A DNA stretch of 60,581 nt from an uncultured Curtobacterium sp. (GCA_913778205.1 CAJYUW010000002.1:1-60581); one strand, 5' to 3'; shown: positions 27,239 through 36,937, counted from the stretch's first letter. Program-made: numbers and translations. The notes: generated by a model from the letters alone, not told the origin.

Positions 27239-29269
27239 GTGAGCGCAGCGGAGTACGACGACCAGCAGGAGCCCGCCACGTTGTGGGGTGACGCGCCGGA
27301 GACGCCGTCCGACCACACCCCGCGTGGCGTGGACGGCGGCGACGCCACCGGCACCGCGGCTGCCGCCCGCCCCCGCGACGAGGCCGCCACCACCGCGCCC
27401 GCCGCCCGCCCCCGCGACGAGGCCGCCGCCGCCGCCACCGCGCCCGCCGCCCGCCCCCACGACGAGGCCGCCGCGCAGGCCGAGGCTGCGGGCAACGCGG
27501 CAGCCGAGCACCTGTCGCCCGCGTTCCCGGACCGCGCCGCCTGGGGCACCGCCTCGAAGCTGCGTGCCTGGCAGGTCGAGGCCCTGACGAAGTACTTCGA
27601 GACCGAGCCCCGCGACTTCCTCGCCGCGGCGACGCCCGGCGCCGGCAAGACCACGTTCGCGCTCCGACTCGCCACCGAGCTGCTCGCGCGCGGCACCGTG
27701 GACCGGATCGTCGTCGTCGCGCCGACCGAGCACCTCAAGCGGCAGTGGGCGGACTCCGCGGACCGGGTCGGCATCCGCCTCGACCCGATGTTCAAGAACG
27801 GCGACGGCATGTTCGGCCGGCACTACCAGGGCGTGGCGATCACGTACGCCCAGGTCGGCATGAACCCCGAGGTCCACCAGCGCATCACCGCCGGCGGCAA
27901 GACGCTCGTCATCCTCGACGAGGTCCACCACGGCGGCGACGCACTCACCTGGGGTGACGGCATCCGCGAAGCCTTCACGAAGGCCACCCGCCGCCTGTCG
28001 CTCTCGGGCACCCCGTTCCGGTCGGACACCGCACCGATCCCGTTCGTGCAGTACGCCCCCGACGAGCAGGGGATCCGCACGTCGGTCTCCGACTACAACT
28101 ACGGCTACGGTCGGGCGCTCAAGGACGGCGTCGTCCGCCCGGTCCTGTTCATGGCCTACGCCGGGCAGATGCGTTGGAAGACGCGCATGGGTGACGAGAT
28201 GTCGGCGTCCCTCGGCGAGCAGGTGACGAAGGACATCACCGCCCAGGCGTGGCGGACCGCGCTCTCGCCGGACGGTGAGTGGATGCCCGCCGTCCTGACC
28301 GCCGCCGACAAGCGCCTGACCGAGGTCCGTCGCGGCGTCCCCGACGCCGGGGGCCTGGTCATCGCGACCGACACCACCACCGCGCGGGCGTACGCGCGGA
28401 TGCTCACGCAGATCACGGGGGAGCGGCCCACCGTGGTGCTCTCGGACGAGGCCGCGGCGTCCGAGCGGATCGGCGCCTTCTCGGAGGGCGACTCCCGCTG
28501 GATGGTCGCCGTCCGGATGGTGTCCGAGGGCGTCGACGTCCCACGGCTGTGCGTCGGCGTGTACGCGACGAGCGCGAGCACCCCGCTGTTCTTCGCGCAG
28601 GTGATCGGCCGCTTCGTCCGGGCGCGGCGTCGCGGGGAGACCGCGTCCGTGTTCCTGCCGAGCGTGCCCGGGCTGATGGCCCTCGCCGCGTCGCTCGAGC
28701 TCGAACGCGACCACGCCCTCGACCGCCCGAAGGGCACTGACGACGGGATGTACAACCCCGAGGACGCGATGGTCGCGGAGGCGAACCGCGAGGACCGCGC
28801 GTCGGAGAGCCTGCTCGAGGTCCAGCCGTTCGAGGCCCTCGACTCGCAGGCGTCGTTCGATCGGGTGCTCTACGACGGGGGCGAGTTCGGCACCGGGGGA
28901 GAGGTCGGCTCGCTCGAGGAGCTCGACTTCATCGGCATCCCGGGCCTGCTCGAACCCGACCAGGTGCGGGACCTCCTCCGGGCGCGCCAGGCGACCCAGG
29001 CGAAGCGTTCGAAGGGTCGGTCCGGGAAGGACGGACTCCCCAAGCCCAAGGTCGACGAGAACCGCCCGATGTACATGACCCTCAAGGAGCAGCGCACCGA
29101 GCTCGCGCGGCTGGTGTCGATCTGGTCGCGCCACTCGAACGAGCCCCATGGTGCGATCCACGCCGAGCTCCGGCGGATCAGCGGCGGACCGGCCGTCGCG
29201 CAGGCGAGCGTCGAGCAGATCCAGAAGCGCATCGACGTCCTGCGGTCGCGCATCGGCGGACGTCGGTGA
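27239..29269 (+). CDS. superfamily II DEAD/DEAH-type helicase
   Basis: I chose the GTG at 27239, which follows TAGGAT (27225-27230) by 8 nt. The 676-residue protein begins with about 90 disordered residues containing three copies of an ARPRDEAA-like repeat, then the helicase core: TPGAGKTTFALRL (motif I), ILDEVHHGG (motif II), SGTPFRSD (III), and QVIGRFVRARR (VI). It resembles XPB-like helicases that unwind nucleic acid at the cost of ATP. Function in repair is plausible given dinB upstream, but unproven. Confidence 0.87.
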   Translation: MSAAEYDDQQEPATLWGDAPETPSDHTPRGVDGGDATGTAAAARPRDEAATTAPAARPRDEAAAAATAPAARPHDEAAAQAEAAGNAAAEHLSPAFPDRAAWGTASKLRAWQVEALTKYFETEPRDFLAAATPGAGKTTFALRLATELLARGTVDRIVVVAPTEHLKRQWADSADRVGIRLDPMFKNGDGMFGRHYQGVAITYAQVGMNPEVHQRITAGGKTLVILDEVHHGGDALTWGDGIREAFTKATRRLSLSGTPFRSDTAPIPFVQYAPDEQGIRTSVSDYNYGYGRALKDGVVRPVLFMAYAGQMRWKTRMGDEMSASLGEQVTKDITAQAWRTALSPDGEWMPAVLTAADKRLTEVRRGVPDAGGLVIATDTTTARAYARMLTQITGERPTVVLSDEAAASERIGAFSEGDSRWMVAVRMVSEGVDVPRLCVGVYATSASTPLFFAQVIGRFVRARRRGETASVFLPSVPGLMALAASLELERDHALDRPKGTDDGMYNPEDAMVAEANREDRASESLLEVQPFEALDSQASFDRVLYDGGEFGTGGEVGSLEELDFIGIPGLLEPDQVRDLLRARQATQAKRSKGRSGKDGLPKPKVDENRPMYMTLKEQRTELARLVSIWSRHSNEPHGAIHAELRRISGGPAVAQASVEQIQKRIDVLRSRIGGRR

Positions 29270-29276
29270 CGGTCCG

Positions 29277-29492
29277 GTGATCGAGCCCGTCGACGACCGG
29301 ACCTGGCTCGTCAAGCGCGACCCGGATTCCTCCCCGGAGGCGATCATCGACCGGTTCGGCGGGGGCTACCGGCTGCGGCGCTTCTCGCTCACGGAGTCCC
29401 GCCGCACGCCGCACGGCGTCTACACCGGGCCGGAGCTGGCCGAGACCGCCTGGTGGCGCCTCCGCGACCGTCGGCGCGACCGATCGGGTTGA
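29277..29492 (+). CDS. small conserved protein, function unknown
   Basis: A 71-residue protein from the GTG at 29277 begins VIEPVDDRTWLVKRD and is rich in Arg near its end. It lies 7 bp after the helicase stop, so it belongs to the same transcript. I recognise no domain. The high third-position GC supports coding. Confidence 0.65.
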   Translation: MIEPVDDRTWLVKRDPDSSPEAIIDRFGGGYRLRRFSLTESRRTPHGVYTGPELAETAWWRLRDRRRDRSG

Positions 29493-29550
29493 TCGCGGCT
29501 GCCGTGGCGCACCGACCGAGCCCGGGCGGTCGTCCGGTGGACGGTGGTGC

Positions 29551-30042
29551 TCAGCGCACCATCCGGACCGCGCGCTCGATCGGCCCGAACGACGACGTCG
29601 CGCCGTCCGTCGCGAAGCCGTTCCGTCGGTAGAACGCCTGCGCCCGCGGGTTGTCCTCGGCCACCCACAGCGACGCCGGGCGGTCGCCGAGCGCAGCGTC
29701 GAGCAACGCCTGCCCGGCCCCGGAACCGTGCGCGCGGGCGAGGACGTAGAGCATGTGCAGTTCCTCCGGCCGCACCGGTCGCTCGTCCGCCGTCGGGGGA
29801 GTCGCGTGCGTCCCGGCGAACCCGACCAGCTCGTCGCCGGCGAGTGCGACGACCGTGTCGTACGCGTGCTCGGTCAGGTTCGTCCGCCACATCGCGACGC
29901 GGGGCCCGACCGCGAACCACGGGCTGTCGTCCGGATCGTCGACGAAGCGCCCGTAGGTCTCCCGCCACGAGGTCGCGTGCACGAACGCGATGCGCTCGGC
30001 GTCCTCGAGCACGGCGGGTCGGACGACGATCGGTGCGGTCAT
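29551..30042 (-). CDS. GNAT-family N-acetyltransferase
   Basis: This 163-residue protein has the GNAT layout: AVLEDAERIAFVHATSW at the N-terminus, LHMLYVLARAHGSGAGQALLD (the acetyl-CoA loop), and LWVAEDNPRAQAFYRRNGF. It transfers an acetyl group from acetyl-CoA to an unknown amine. TACGGT (minus strand, 30049-30054) ends 6 nt before the ATG, which suggests leaderless transcription. Confidence 0.88.
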   Translation of the reverse strand: MTAPIVVRPAVLEDAERIAFVHATSWRETYGRFVDDPDDSPWFAVGPRVAMWRTNLTEHAYDTVVALAGDELVGFAGTHATPPTADERPVRPEELHMLYVLARAHGSGAGQALLDAALGDRPASLWVAEDNPRAQAFYRRNGFATDGATSSFGPIERAVRMVR

Positions 30043-30134
30043 GACCCGACCGTACCGATCCGGCGGGCGACCGCACCGGTCGACGACGGCGCGGCCTGGT
30101 GACGCCAGCAGGGAAACTCCGGTAGACCGGACAC

Positions 30135-31463
30135 ATGGCAGATTCGATCCCGCACGTCCTGGTCCTCGGAGGCGGCTCCGCCGGCTACACGACCGTCAAG
30201 CAGCTGCAGAAGCACGCTGCGACGGTCCCGATGCGCATCACGCTCGTCGACCAGAACACCTACTACACGTACCTGCCGTTCCTGCCCGAGGTCGCGGGCG
30301 GTCACATCGCGCCGAAGGACGTCACCTTCGAGCTGCGGCGTGCGCTCAAGCGGACCCGGGTCATCCAGGGCAAGGTCACCGGGATCTCGTCGAAGGACAA
30401 GACGGTGTCGATCTCGACCGCCGGCGGTGACGACCGCACGCTCGGCTACGACCAGCTCGTCGTCGCGCTCGGCTCGGTGACGCGCACCTTCCCGACGCCC
30501 GGGCTCGAGGAGCACGGCGTCGGCTTCAAGACCGTCGAGGAGGCGGCGTACGTCCGCGCGAAGCTCCTCGACAACATCGCCAAGGCCGCCGCGACCCGCG
30601 ACGAGGAGGAGCGCCGTCGTCTGCTCACCAGCATCTTCGTCGGCGGCGGCTACACCGGGGTCGAGGCGATCGGCGAGCTCTTCGACGTGTCGCAGGCCGC
30701 GATCAAGACGTACCCGTCGCTGGCGGGCGAGCACCCGCGCTGGGTCCTGATCGACGCACTCGACCGCGTCGCGCCCGAGGTCGGCCCCGAGCTGTCGAAG
30801 TGGACCCTGGAGTCCCTCCGTGCCCGTGGGATCGACGTCCGCCTGAAGACCACGATGCCGAGTGCCGAGGGCGGCGTCATCAAGCTGTCCGACGGCGACG
30901 AGTTCGCGGCCGGGCTGCTCGTCTGGACCGCCGGCGTCAAGCCGAACCCGCTGCTCGACGCGTCCGACCTGCCGCGCGGACCGAAGGGGCACCTCGCCGC
31001 CAACGCGAAGCTCCAGGTCGAGGCGGAGGACACGCACGAGGTCGTCCCGGGCGTCTGGGGGCTCGGCGACGTCGCCCAGGTGCCCGACCTCACCGCCGAG
31101 AAGCAGCCGGCCTTCTACCCGCCGAACGCGCAGAACGCGGTCCGGCAGGCCGTCGTCGCCGCCGACAACGTCGTCGCGACGATCACCGGCAAGCCGCTCG
31201 AGGAGTACCGCCACCCGTCGATCGGCACCGTGGCGTCCTACGGCGTCGGCAAGGGCGCGGCGAACATCAAGGGCGTCAAGATGACGAACCTGCTCGCCTG
31301 GCTCGCGCACCGGGCATACCACGTGTACGCGATGCCGACGCTGAACCGGAAGGTCCGCATCGTCATCGGGTGGATCACCGGTGCCGTGTCCGGTCGCGAC
31401 GCGACCTCGCTCATCAAGGAGACGGACCCGCGACGCAACTTCGTCGAGGCGTCGAAGAGCTAG
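30135..31463 (+). CDS. type II NADH dehydrogenase (FAD-dependent)
   Basis: This 442-residue pyridine nucleotide-disulphide oxidoreductase has the FAD motif LVLGGGSAGYTTVKQLQ, a second Rossmann motif FVGGGYTGVEAIGEL for NADH, and VWTAGVKPNP and GVWGLGDVAQVPD typical of Ndh. It passes electrons from NADH to quinone at the membrane face without pumping protons. TAGACC (30123-30128) ends 6 nt before the ATG. Sulphide:quinone reductase-like relatives exist, but there is no conserved Cys pair. Confidence 0.87.
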   Translation: MADSIPHVLVLGGGSAGYTTVKQLQKHAATVPMRITLVDQNTYYTYLPFLPEVAGGHIAPKDVTFELRRALKRTRVIQGKVTGISSKDKTVSISTAGGDDRTLGYDQLVVALGSVTRTFPTPGLEEHGVGFKTVEEAAYVRAKLLDNIAKAAATRDEEERRRLLTSIFVGGGYTGVEAIGELFDVSQAAIKTYPSLAGEHPRWVLIDALDRVAPEVGPELSKWTLESLRARGIDVRLKTTMPSAEGGVIKLSDGDEFAAGLLVWTAGVKPNPLLDASDLPRGPKGHLAANAKLQVEAEDTHEVVPGVWGLGDVAQVPDLTAEKQPAFYPPNAQNAVRQAVVAADNVVATITGKPLEEYRHPSIGTVASYGVGKGAANIKGVKMTNLLAWLAHRAYHVYAMPTLNRKVRIVIGWITGAVSGRDATSLIKETDPRRNFVEASKS

Positions 31464-31543
31464 GAGACGGAACGCGGGTTCATGCCGCATTTTCGTCGAG
31501 CCGTCGAGGCGTCGAGACGTCCGAGAGCGAGACGCGACCACCT

Positions 31544-31591
31544 GACGGACGGGAGGCGCGGTGCCGGCTGGCACCGCGCCTCCCGTCCGTC
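31544..31591 (+). terminator. 22-bp perfect hairpin after the NADH dehydrogenase gene
   Basis: GACGGACGGGAGGCGCGGTG and its continuation (31544-31565) pair perfectly with 31570-31591 across a 4-base GGCT loop. It is the complete version of the element at 1-35. The surrounding 31464-31672 gap contains no gene. Confidence 0.8.
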
Positions 31592-31672
31592 GACGGGGTC
31601 GCGCCGGTCCGCCCGGTGCGGCAGACTGTCTCCCTCGGTGCTCACGCACCGGGGTCCCGGAGGACTGAGGCC

Positions 31673-33133
31673 GTGACCACGACCATCTCGTGCACCCGCT
31701 GCGGTGCCGCTCGCCCGCCCGCGGCCGTGCACCGGTGCCCCGGCCCCGCGGACCCCGAGGACGCGCTGGGCGTGACCGGTGCCGTCGCCGCGCTCCTCGC
31801 CGTCCTCGGCGGCGTGGGCCGCCCGTTCCTCGTCGGCGGGGTGGTCCGTGACGCCGTGTTCCGCGAGATCGGGCGGTCGGGCACCGACCCCGAGCACGAC
31901 GTCGACGTCGAGGTCCACGGCACCGAGACGGCTGCGGTGGTGGACGCGCTCCGGGCGTCCGGGGCCGTCGTCGTGCTCACCGGCACGCGGTTCGAGGTGC
32001 TCAAGGTGGTGTTCCTCGGTGTGCAGGCCGACGTCGCCGTGCTCCCGAGCGGCAGCGACGACGCCGACCTCGTCCGGGCAGCCGCTCGTCGCGACTTCAC
32101 GGTGAACGCGATCGCCTGGGACCCGGAGACGAACGAGTACGTCGACGCGTTCGGCGGGATCGAGGACGCCACTCGTGGGATCCTCCGGCACACCTCCGAG
32201 CAGTTCGGCGACGATCCGCTGCGGGTGCTCCGGGCCGCCCAGCTCGCCGCGCGCTTCGACCTCACCGTCCACCCGGCCACGCTCGCCGTCGCCCGGTCAC
32301 TGGTGCACCTGTTCCCCGCCGTGGCACCGGAACGCACCTGGCCGGAGGTGCGGAAGGTGACCACGGGCGACCACCCGTCGCGGGCGCTCGACGTCCTCCA
32401 CGCCACGGGGTGGGAGGGGCACTTCCCGGAGCTCGCCGCGGTCCGCGACGTGCCGCAGGACCCGCACTGGCACCCGGAGGGGCCGGTGCACGTGCACCTG
32501 GGTCTCGCGGCGGACGCCGCGGCGGCGGCCTGCACGGCCGACGGGGTGACGGGGGAGGACCGCACGGTCGTCGTGCTCGCCGCGCTCCTGCACGACCTCG
32601 GCAAGGCGGGCGACGGCACGCAGCGGGTCGAGGGCGAGGACGGCACCGTCCGGATCCGGAGCCTCGGACACGAGGTCAGCGGTGCCCGTGCTGCGCGGTC
32701 CCTGCTCCGCCGCATCGGAGCACCGCGGGCCGTCGTCGAGCGGGTGGTCCCGGCGATCCGGGAGCACATGGTGGCGCACTCGACGGCGGGCGCGCCGCCG
32801 TCCCTCCCGGCCGCACGACGACTCCGGCGCCGACTCGGCGGTCCGCTGTCCGCCGTGGAGGTCTGGGCACGGGTGTGCGAGGCGGACGCGCGGGGTCGTG
32901 GCCCGGGGTCGGGGCCGTCACCGGCGTGGGCGTGGTTCGACGTCGTGCTGGCCGACGAGGTGTCGGGGCCGCGGCCGCGCCTGGTGACGGGCCGCGACCT
33001 CATCGACGCGGGGCTCGTCCCGGGGCCATGGTTCCGTGCGCTCCTCGACGCAGCGGCGGAGGCGCAGGACGACGGGCACCTCGTCGACGCACAGGATGCC
33101 GCGCGGTGGGTGCGAGCGGCGATCCGACCCTGA
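31673..33133 (+). CDS. CCA-adding enzyme/poly(A) polymerase-like protein with an HD domain
   Basis: This 486-residue protein starts at the GTG at 31673, with GGAGG nearby. Residues 1-30 hold a CTRCGA-type zinc-ribbon half with a further HRCP, then a class II nucleotidyltransferase: FLVGGVVRDAVF, a DxD in EHDVDVEV, RRDFTVNAIAWDP, and DPLRVLRAAQLAARF. An HD domain follows, including LLHDLGKAG. The layout resembles E. coli Cca, which restores CCA ends of tRNA. The N-terminal Cys cluster is unusual. A tRNA-Leu gene sits just downstream, though on the other strand. Confidence 0.8.
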   Translation: MTTTISCTRCGAARPPAAVHRCPGPADPEDALGVTGAVAALLAVLGGVGRPFLVGGVVRDAVFREIGRSGTDPEHDVDVEVHGTETAAVVDALRASGAVVVLTGTRFEVLKVVFLGVQADVAVLPSGSDDADLVRAAARRDFTVNAIAWDPETNEYVDAFGGIEDATRGILRHTSEQFGDDPLRVLRAAQLAARFDLTVHPATLAVARSLVHLFPAVAPERTWPEVRKVTTGDHPSRALDVLHATGWEGHFPELAAVRDVPQDPHWHPEGPVHVHLGLAADAAAAACTADGVTGEDRTVVVLAALLHDLGKAGDGTQRVEGEDGTVRIRSLGHEVSGARAARSLLRRIGAPRAVVERVVPAIREHMVAHSTAGAPPSLPAARRLRRRLGGPLSAVEVWARVCEADARGRGPGSGPSPAWAWFDVVLADEVSGPRPRLVTGRDLIDAGLVPGPWFRALLDAAAEAQDDGHLVDAQDAARWVRAAIRP

Positions 33134-33169
33134 CGACGGGCCCGGGTCGCCGCCGCGGCCGGTACGGGC

Positions 33170-33200
33170 GAAGCCCCCTGGCCGATGGCCAGGGGGCTTC
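33170..33200. terminator. bidirectional 14-bp hairpin between CCA-like gene and tRNA-Leu
   Basis: GAAGCCCCCTGGCC and its exact complement enclose a 3-base GAT loop. It follows the plus-strand CCA-like gene by about 37 bp and the minus-strand tRNA 3' end by 9 bp, so it can stop both transcripts. Confidence 0.88.
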
Positions 33201-33209
33201 GTCTTCGTG

Positions 33210-33295
33210 TGTCCGAGGGGGGACTTGAACCCCCACGCCCTAATACGGGCACTAGCACCTCAAGCTAGCGCGTCTACCAATTCCGCCACCCGGAC
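33210..33295 (-). tRNA. tRNA-Leu (anticodon GAG)
   Basis: On the minus strand the acceptor GTCCGGG pairs with CTCGGAC (one G-T). The D-arm contains AATTGGTAGA, the anticodon stem is CTAGC/GCTAG with loop TTGAGGT, so the anticodon is GAG. A long variable arm (GCCCGTATTAGGGC) and a 5-bp T-arm with TTCAAGT are typical of a class II leucine tRNA. Base 73 is A and CCA is not encoded. Confidence 0.95.
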
Positions 33296-33451
33296 AGGTG
33301 TTGTTCTGTTGTTCCAGCCGGTGCTCCGGGGCTGTTTCCCCGGCGTTCCTGCCGAGAGAAGACACTAGCACGGGTCTGAACGAGCGATGAACACGGCGGC
33401 GCATCCCGGGCGCGTCCCCGGTCGCATCCGCGGAACGACGCGGGTCGGCGG

Positions 33452-33473
33452 TGTCGGTGACGGCCAGTAGGTT
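33452..33473 (+). promoter_or_regulatory. PafBC/RecA-NDp-like promoter of the M20 peptidase gene
   Basis: TGTCGGTG (33452-33459), 8 bases, then TAGGTT (33468-33473) ending 7 nt before the ATG. This is a complete match to TGTCRGTG-N8-TANNNT, the mycobacterial DNA-damage promoter form, and better than the dinB site. Confidence 0.6.
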
Positions 33474-33480
33474 GGTGGCC

Positions 33481-34806
33481 ATGACTGACCTCCAGGGGCG
33501 CGAGACGGCCGAGACGGACCTCGAGGACACCGCGGCGATCGCCCGTGACCTCATCCGGATCGACACGACCAACTGGGGCGAGGGGAAGTCCCGCGGAGAG
33601 ACCGAGGCGGCGCACTACGTCGAGGCGAAGCTGCGCGACCTCGGCCTCGAGCCGCAGCTGTTCGAATCGGAGCCGGACCGGGTGAGCGTCGTCGCAAGGG
33701 TGCCGGGGCGTGACCGCGACAAGCCCGCCCTGGTCGTCCACGGGCACCTGGACGTGGTCCCCGCGGACCCCGCGAACTGGTCGGTGGACCCGTTCGGCGG
33801 TGTCGTGCGCGACGGCATGCTCTGGGGTCGTGGCGCCGTCGACATGAAGAACATGGACGCGATGATGCTCACGGCGCTGTCCGACGTCGTCGCCGCGCAG
33901 GGTGCGCCAGAGCGGGACCTCGTGATCGCGTACTTCGCGGACGAGGAAGCCGGTGGCGTGCTCGGCTCACACCACGTGGTCGAGCAGCACCCGGAGGTGT
34001 TCGCGGGGGCGACGGCCGCGATCAGCGAGGTGGGCGGGTACTCGATCACGCTCGGGGACCGCCGCGCCTACCTGCTCCAGACCGGCGAGAAGGCCCTCAT
34101 GTGGATCAAGCTCGTCGCCCGGGGAACGGCCGCGCACGGCTCGCACGTGATCCGGGACAACGCGGTGACGACGCTCGCCGCCGCGGTCGCCCGGATCGGG
34201 AGCGAGGACTGGCCGGTCCGGCTGTCGGCGACGACCGACGCGATGGTGTCCGAGGTCGCACGGTTCCTCGGGGTCGACCCCGCCGTGACCGGACCGGACG
34301 AGGTGGCGCTCGCGACCGGGTCGGCCTCGCGCTTCATCCACGCGGCGCTGCACACGACGACGAACCCGACGGTCCTCCAGGCCGGGTACAAGCACAACGT
34401 GATCCCGGACACCGCAGAGGCACTCGTCGACATCCGCTGCCTCCCGGGCGACGAGGAGACCGTGCTCGCCCGCGTCCGGGAGCTCGCCGGCGACGACGTC
34501 GAGGTCATCACGTCGTTCCGGGACATCGGTCTCGAGCAGGACTTCGGCGGGCCGTTGGTCGATGCCGTGCGCGACGTGCTCGGGCGTCACGATCCCGGTG
34601 CACCGGTCCTGCCGTACCTGCTCTCCGGCGGTACCGACAACAAGGCGCTGTCGACGCTCGGCATCGCCGGCTACGGCTTCGTCCCGCTGCAGCTGCCCGC
34701 CGGGGTGGACTTCCCCGCGATGTTCCACGGGGTCGACGAGCGGGTCCCGCTCGACGCGCTCGCGTTCGGGCGGCGCGTCCTCGGCGACCTCTTCGCGACG
34801 TACTGA
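33481..34806 (+). CDS. M20-family metallopeptidase
   Basis: I chose the ATG at 33481, 10 codons inside the longest frame, because TAGGTT lies 7 nt upstream. The 441-residue protein has VHGHLDVVP, GRGAVDMKN (bridging Asp) and FADEEAGG (catalytic Glu), the di-zinc M20 site. A dimerisation domain lies in the middle and the C-terminal His in MFHGVDERVP completes metal binding. It hydrolyses amide bonds of peptides or N-acyl amino acids. It precedes uppP and mshC in the same direction. Confidence 0.9.
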   Translation: MTDLQGRETAETDLEDTAAIARDLIRIDTTNWGEGKSRGETEAAHYVEAKLRDLGLEPQLFESEPDRVSVVARVPGRDRDKPALVVHGHLDVVPADPANWSVDPFGGVVRDGMLWGRGAVDMKNMDAMMLTALSDVVAAQGAPERDLVIAYFADEEAGGVLGSHHVVEQHPEVFAGATAAISEVGGYSITLGDRRAYLLQTGEKALMWIKLVARGTAAHGSHVIRDNAVTTLAAAVARIGSEDWPVRLSATTDAMVSEVARFLGVDPAVTGPDEVALATGSASRFIHAALHTTTNPTVLQAGYKHNVIPDTAEALVDIRCLPGDEETVLARVRELAGDDVEVITSFRDIGLEQDFGGPLVDAVRDVLGRHDPGAPVLPYLLSGGTDNKALSTLGIAGYGFVPLQLPAGVDFPAMFHGVDERVPLDALAFGRRVLGDLFATY

Positions 34807-34868
34807 TACATTGCTGGGTCGCCCTCGTGGCGGTGTCCTGACAGACCTCCCTCCGGAAGGCCGGTGCC

Positions 34869-35699
34869 ATGCACATCCTCGAGGCGATCTTCCTCGGCTT
34901 CGTCCAGGGGCTCACCGAGTTCCTCCCCGTGTCGTCCAGCGCGCACCTGCGGATCGTCGGGCTCTTCCTGCCCGACGCGCAGGACCCGGGCGCCGCCTTC
35001 ACCGCCGTGACGCAGCTCGGCACCGAGACCGCGGTGCTGATCTACTTCTGGAAGGACATCACCCGGATCGTCGGGCGGTGGTTCCGCTCGCTCTCCGGTC
35101 GGACGGTGCCGCGGAACGACCCGGACGCCCGCCTCGGGTGGCTGGTCATCCTCGGCACGATCCCGATCGGCGTCGCCGGGCTGCTCCTCAAGGACTCGAT
35201 CGAGACCACGTTCCGCTCGCTGTGGATCGTCGCGATCGTACTCATCGGGTTCGGCATCGTCCTCGGCGTCCTCGACGTCGTGGGGCGGAAGACGCGGCGC
35301 ATCGAGCACATGACGTTCGGCGGCGGTCTGCTCATCGGCCTCGCGCAGATGCTCGCCCTGGTGCCGGGCGTCTCCCGCTCGGGCGCGACGGTCTCCATGG
35401 GTCTGGCGCTCGGATACACCCGTCCGGCGGCCGCACGGTTCGCGTTCCTGCTCGCCGTCCCCGCCGTGTTCCTCTCCGGCCTGTACGAGGCGGCGACGAG
35501 CCTCGGCGACACCGGAGCGCCGTTCGGCCTCGTCGACACGCTCGTCGCGACCGTGGTGGCGTTCGTCGTCGGCTTCGTGGTGATCGCGGCGTTCATGAAC
35601 TACATCAGCAAGCGGAGCTTCCTGCCGTTCGTGGTCTACCGGATCGCACTCGGTATCGTTCTCATCGTGTTGCTGTCGCTTGGTGTGATCCAGCCGTGA
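34869..35699 (+). CDS. uppP: undecaprenyl-diphosphatase
   Basis: This 276-residue membrane protein has the BacA/UppP signatures [18 protein letters not shown] and [17 protein letters not shown]. It removes the terminal phosphate of undecaprenyl diphosphate so that the carrier can be reused in peptidoglycan synthesis. GGAAGG lies 6 bases before the ATG and is a clear ribosome binding site. The stop overlaps the mshC GTG by 4 bases. Confidence 0.95.
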   Translation: MHILEAIFLGFVQGLTEFLPVSSSAHLRIVGLFLPDAQDPGAAFTAVTQLGTETAVLIYFWKDITRIVGRWFRSLSGRTVPRNDPDARLGWLVILGTIPIGVAGLLLKDSIETTFRSLWIVAIVLIGFGIVLGVLDVVGRKTRRIEHMTFGGGLLIGLAQMLALVPGVSRSGATVSMGLALGYTRPAAARFAFLLAVPAVFLSGLYEAATSLGDTGAPFGLVDTLVATVVAFVVGFVVIAAFMNYISKRSFLPFVVYRIALGIVLIVLLSLGVIQP

Positions 35700-36937
35700 G
35701 GGCCTGGCAGGCCCCGTCCGTCCCGTCCGTCCGCGGCTCGGGCCCCCGTCCCGTCGTGCACGACACCGCCACCGGGAAGCCCGTCGACCCGACCCGGGGC
35801 GCCGAGCAGGCGGCGCTGTACGTGTGCGGCATCACGCCGTACGACGCGACCCACCTCGGGCACGCCGCGACGTACCTCGCGTTCGACTCGCTGCTGCGTT
35901 CCTGGCGCGATGCCGGCCTCGACGTCGCGTACGCGCAGAACACGACCGACGTCGACGACCCGCTGCTCGAGCGTGCGGCGCGCGACGGCGTCGACTGGCG
36001 CGAGCTCGCGGCGTCGCAGATCGACCTGTTCCGCCGGGACATGGAAGCGCTGCGGATCGTGCCGCCGGACGACTACGTCGCCGTCACGGAGGACGTCGAG
36101 CGCATCGCCGAGGCCGTCGCGTTCCTGCAGGAGACCGGCTACGCGTACGACGTGCCGACCGACGACTCCGACGGTGACGACGTGTACTTCGACGTCAGCC
36201 GGCCGACCGAGGCCTGGGCGCTCGGCGACGAGAGCGGTCTCGACCGCGAGACGATGCTCGCCCTGTCGGCGGAGCGCGGCGGCGACCCCGAGCGTCCGGG
36301 CAAGCGCGACCCGCTCGACCCGCTGCTGTGGCGCGCGGCCCGCGACGGAGAACCGAGCTGGGACACCGTGCTCGGCCCGGGGCGTCCCGGCTGGCACATC
36401 GAGTGCAGTGTGATCGCCGGCGACAAGCTCGGCCTGCCGATCAGCGTCCAGGGCGGCGGGAGCGACCTCGTCTTCCCGCACCACGAGATGAGCGCCGGAC
36501 ACGCGGCGGCACTCGCGCACCAGCCGCTCGCGAACGCCTACGTCCACACGGGCATGATCGCCTACCAGGGCACGAAGATCTCGAAGTCGCTCGGCAACCT
36601 CGTGACGGTGCGCGGCCTGATCGACGACGGTGCCGACCCACGGGCCGTCCGACTCGCGCTCCTCTCGCACAAGTACTCGGACGACTGGGAGTGGTTCCCG
36701 GCCGAACTGGAGTCCGCGACGACCCGGCTGGCGTCGTGGGACGCCTGGGCCGGGGGAGCGCCGTCGCACGCCGACGACGCCGACGACGTGGTCGCTCGCA
36801 TCCGTGCGCGCGTGGCGGACGACCTCGACACGCCCGGTGCGGTCGCTGCCGTGGACACGGCCCTGGCGGGCGGGATCGCCCCGACGCCCGAGCTGCTCGA
36901 CCTCGTCGACGCCCTGCTCGGCATCCGCCTGGGCTGA
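35696..36937 (+). CDS. mshC: Cys:GlcN-Ins ligase, mycothiol synthesis
   Basis: From the GTG at 35696 this 413-residue protein is a cysteinyl-tRNA synthetase-like ligase: [19 protein letters not shown] (zinc Cys and the HIGH-type motif), [24 protein letters not shown], and [10 protein letters not shown]. It joins cysteine to glucosaminyl-inositol in the MshC step of mycothiol synthesis, an actinobacterial redox thiol. It is translationally coupled to uppP. Confidence 0.95.
   Translation: MRAWQAPSVPSVRGSGPRPVVHDTATGKPVDPTRGAEQAALYVCGITPYDATHLGHAATYLAFDSLLRSWRDAGLDVAYAQNTTDVDDPLLERAARDGVDWRELAASQIDLFRRDMEALRIVPPDDYVAVTEDVERIAEAVAFLQETGYAYDVPTDDSDGDDVYFDVSRPTEAWALGDESGLDRETMLALSAERGGDPERPGKRDPLDPLLWRAARDGEPSWDTVLGPGRPGWHIECSVIAGDKLGLPISVQGGGSDLVFPHHEMSAGHAAALAHQPLANAYVHTGMIAYQGTKISKSLGNLVTVRGLIDDGADPRAVRLALLSHKYSDDWEWFPAELESATTRLASWDAWAGGAPSHADDADDVVARIRARVADDLDTPGAVAAVDTALAGGIAPTPELLDLVDALLGIRLG

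Noticed and set aside
26984..29347. A 787-residue minus-strand frame opposite the helicase
   Set aside because: It is a GC-rich antisense shadow; the plus strand has clear helicase motifs and this frame has a random Arg/Val-rich composition.
33210..33295. tRNA-Leu as the attachment site of the accessory region
   Set aside because: The accessory region is over 20 kb away, and I found no second copy of the tRNA 3' end near it.
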